A DNA stretch of 6,351 nucleotides from JARRRL01 sp037380725. Its GTDB lineage: Bacteria; Pseudomonadota; Gammaproteobacteria; Pseudomonadales; JANQJO01. Location: the NCBI GenBank assembly GCA_037380725.1, contig JARRRL010000149.1, positions 1 through 6,351 on the forward strand. Direction: 5' to 3'. Numbering within the stretch: the stretch's first letter is position 1; each line of letters begins with the position of its first letter. The notes below the pieces were generated by a model that was not told the DNA's origin, did not search any database, and saw only the letters and a program-made list of their open reading frames with translations. This document shows positions 5,907-6,351 of this stretch, in pieces. A program made the translations under genes and the position numbers.

Positions 5907-5936
5907 TCACATCGCACACAATCACATCGCACACAA
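5907..5936. repeat. 15-bp tandem duplication in the rnc leader
   Basis: TCACATCGCACACAA is repeated exactly at 5907-5921 and 5922-5936, with a shortened third piece, TCACACAA, at 5899-5906. It lies between the DUF4845 gene and rnc, in the likely rnc 5' leader. On the - strand each unit contains GATGTGATTGTGTG. Confidence 0.9.
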
Positions 5937-5983
5937 CACCGCGCAGCACCATACAGGGGTTCAGGTCTCATTCTTCATACGTT

Positions 5984-6351
5984 CTACTCCGAACTCCCTC
6001 GCGGCACCACCGCTTTATTTTTGAATTCCACCACCACCCATAAATCACCATACTGTTCACTCGACACAAAAGGGACGCGGGCTTCATAATCCAAAGTCAC
6101 GGTAATGTCTTTTTTACCTATTTCAATATTGATGTCTCTGGGGTTCACGGCATAAACCGCATTTACTTGGAAAAATCGCTCAAAGTAGCCTTGAATGCGT
6201 CGCTTGTCTGTACCAAACTCAGCATAGTCCTCTTCGTACCGCTCAAATACAGACTTAACGGAACGCCCTTCTAAGTACACGGGTACTAATTTTACGATGA
6301 TCAGAACCCAAAAAGCTAACAAGACCCCCAAGGCCAATAGCCCTACAGCGG
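5984..6351 (-). CDS. DUF4845 family membrane protein (5' end outside window)
   Basis: The frame is open to the right edge, so the true start is not visible; 121 whole codons are present before TAG. A hydrophobic stretch (LLALGVLLAFWVLIIVKLVP, encoded near 6340-6280) is a single membrane anchor close to the N-terminus. It is followed by PVYLEGRSVKSVFERYEEDY, the characteristic KLVPVYLE...VKS start of DUF4845 proteins. The rest is a small soluble domain of about 90 residues, ending YEARVPFVSSEQYGDLWVVVEFKNKAVVP, probably outside the inner membrane. The function of the family is not established. Genes of this family commonly lie between lepB (signal peptidase I) and rnc in Gammaproteobacteria, so lepB is expected just past the edge. 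The gap to the rnc ATG is 131 bp and contains the 15-bp duplication. Confidence 0.88.
   Translation of the reverse strand, partial: AVGLLALGVLLAFWVLIIVKLVPVYLEGRSVKSVFERYEEDYAEFGTDKRRIQGYFERFFQVNAVYAVNPRDINIEIGKKDITVTLDYEARVPFVSSEQYGDLWVVVEFKNKAVVPRGSSE

Noticed and set aside
5899..5936. CRP-binding site from TGTGA motifs in the rnc leader
   Set aside because: TGTGA recurs only as direct copies from the 15-bp duplication; no TCACA partner at the required spacing exists on the same strand.

Overview
This window looks like core chromosome of a gammaproteobacterium. It holds the 3' end of a BarA/GacS-type hybrid sensor kinase on the + strand. Facing it on the - strand is the conserved chain DUF4845 - rnc - era - recO - pdxJ - acpS. 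That order, with lepB expected just beyond the right edge, and a tripartite kinase next to acpS are typical of Pseudomonas-like and other marine-type Gammaproteobacteria. Base composition is moderate, and the proteins match the gammaproteobacterial forms (AcpS D9/E58, RNase III E37/E40/D44/D113/E116 with ATG numbering). I cannot name the genus.

Layout. Bases 1-1800 (+) encode the C-terminal 599 residues of the kinase: most of the ATPase domain, a degenerate receiver, a true receiver, a long low-complexity linker and an Hpt domain. Bases 1801-1943 are the gap between two convergent genes, with no clear terminator. From 1944 to 6351 everything is on the - strand, so in transcription order: DUF4845 membrane protein (cut by the right edge), rnc, era, recO, a 261-bp repeat-rich spacer, pdxJ and acpS.

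How the genes fit together. The - strand chain is a housekeeping operon: RNase III processes rRNA, Era matures the 30S subunit, RecO acts in recombinational repair, PdxJ makes pyridoxine 5'-phosphate and AcpS activates acyl carrier protein. Era follows rnc by 13 nt, recO follows era by 9 nt, and pdxJ abuts acpS through a TAATG overlap. The one real break is recO-pdxJ. There the DNA turns AT-rich and holds a perfect 32-bp palindrome, a 7-bp inverted repeat next to a -10-like box, and a set of 16-bp TATA(A)CG tandem repeats.

No mobile element, CRISPR array, RNA gene or phage gene is visible. I see no evidence for a new multi-gene system. The points most worth a second look are the recO-pdxJ spacer, the start sites of acpS, pdxJ and rnc, the repeated rnc leader, and a small hairpin that would cover the era ribosome binding site.
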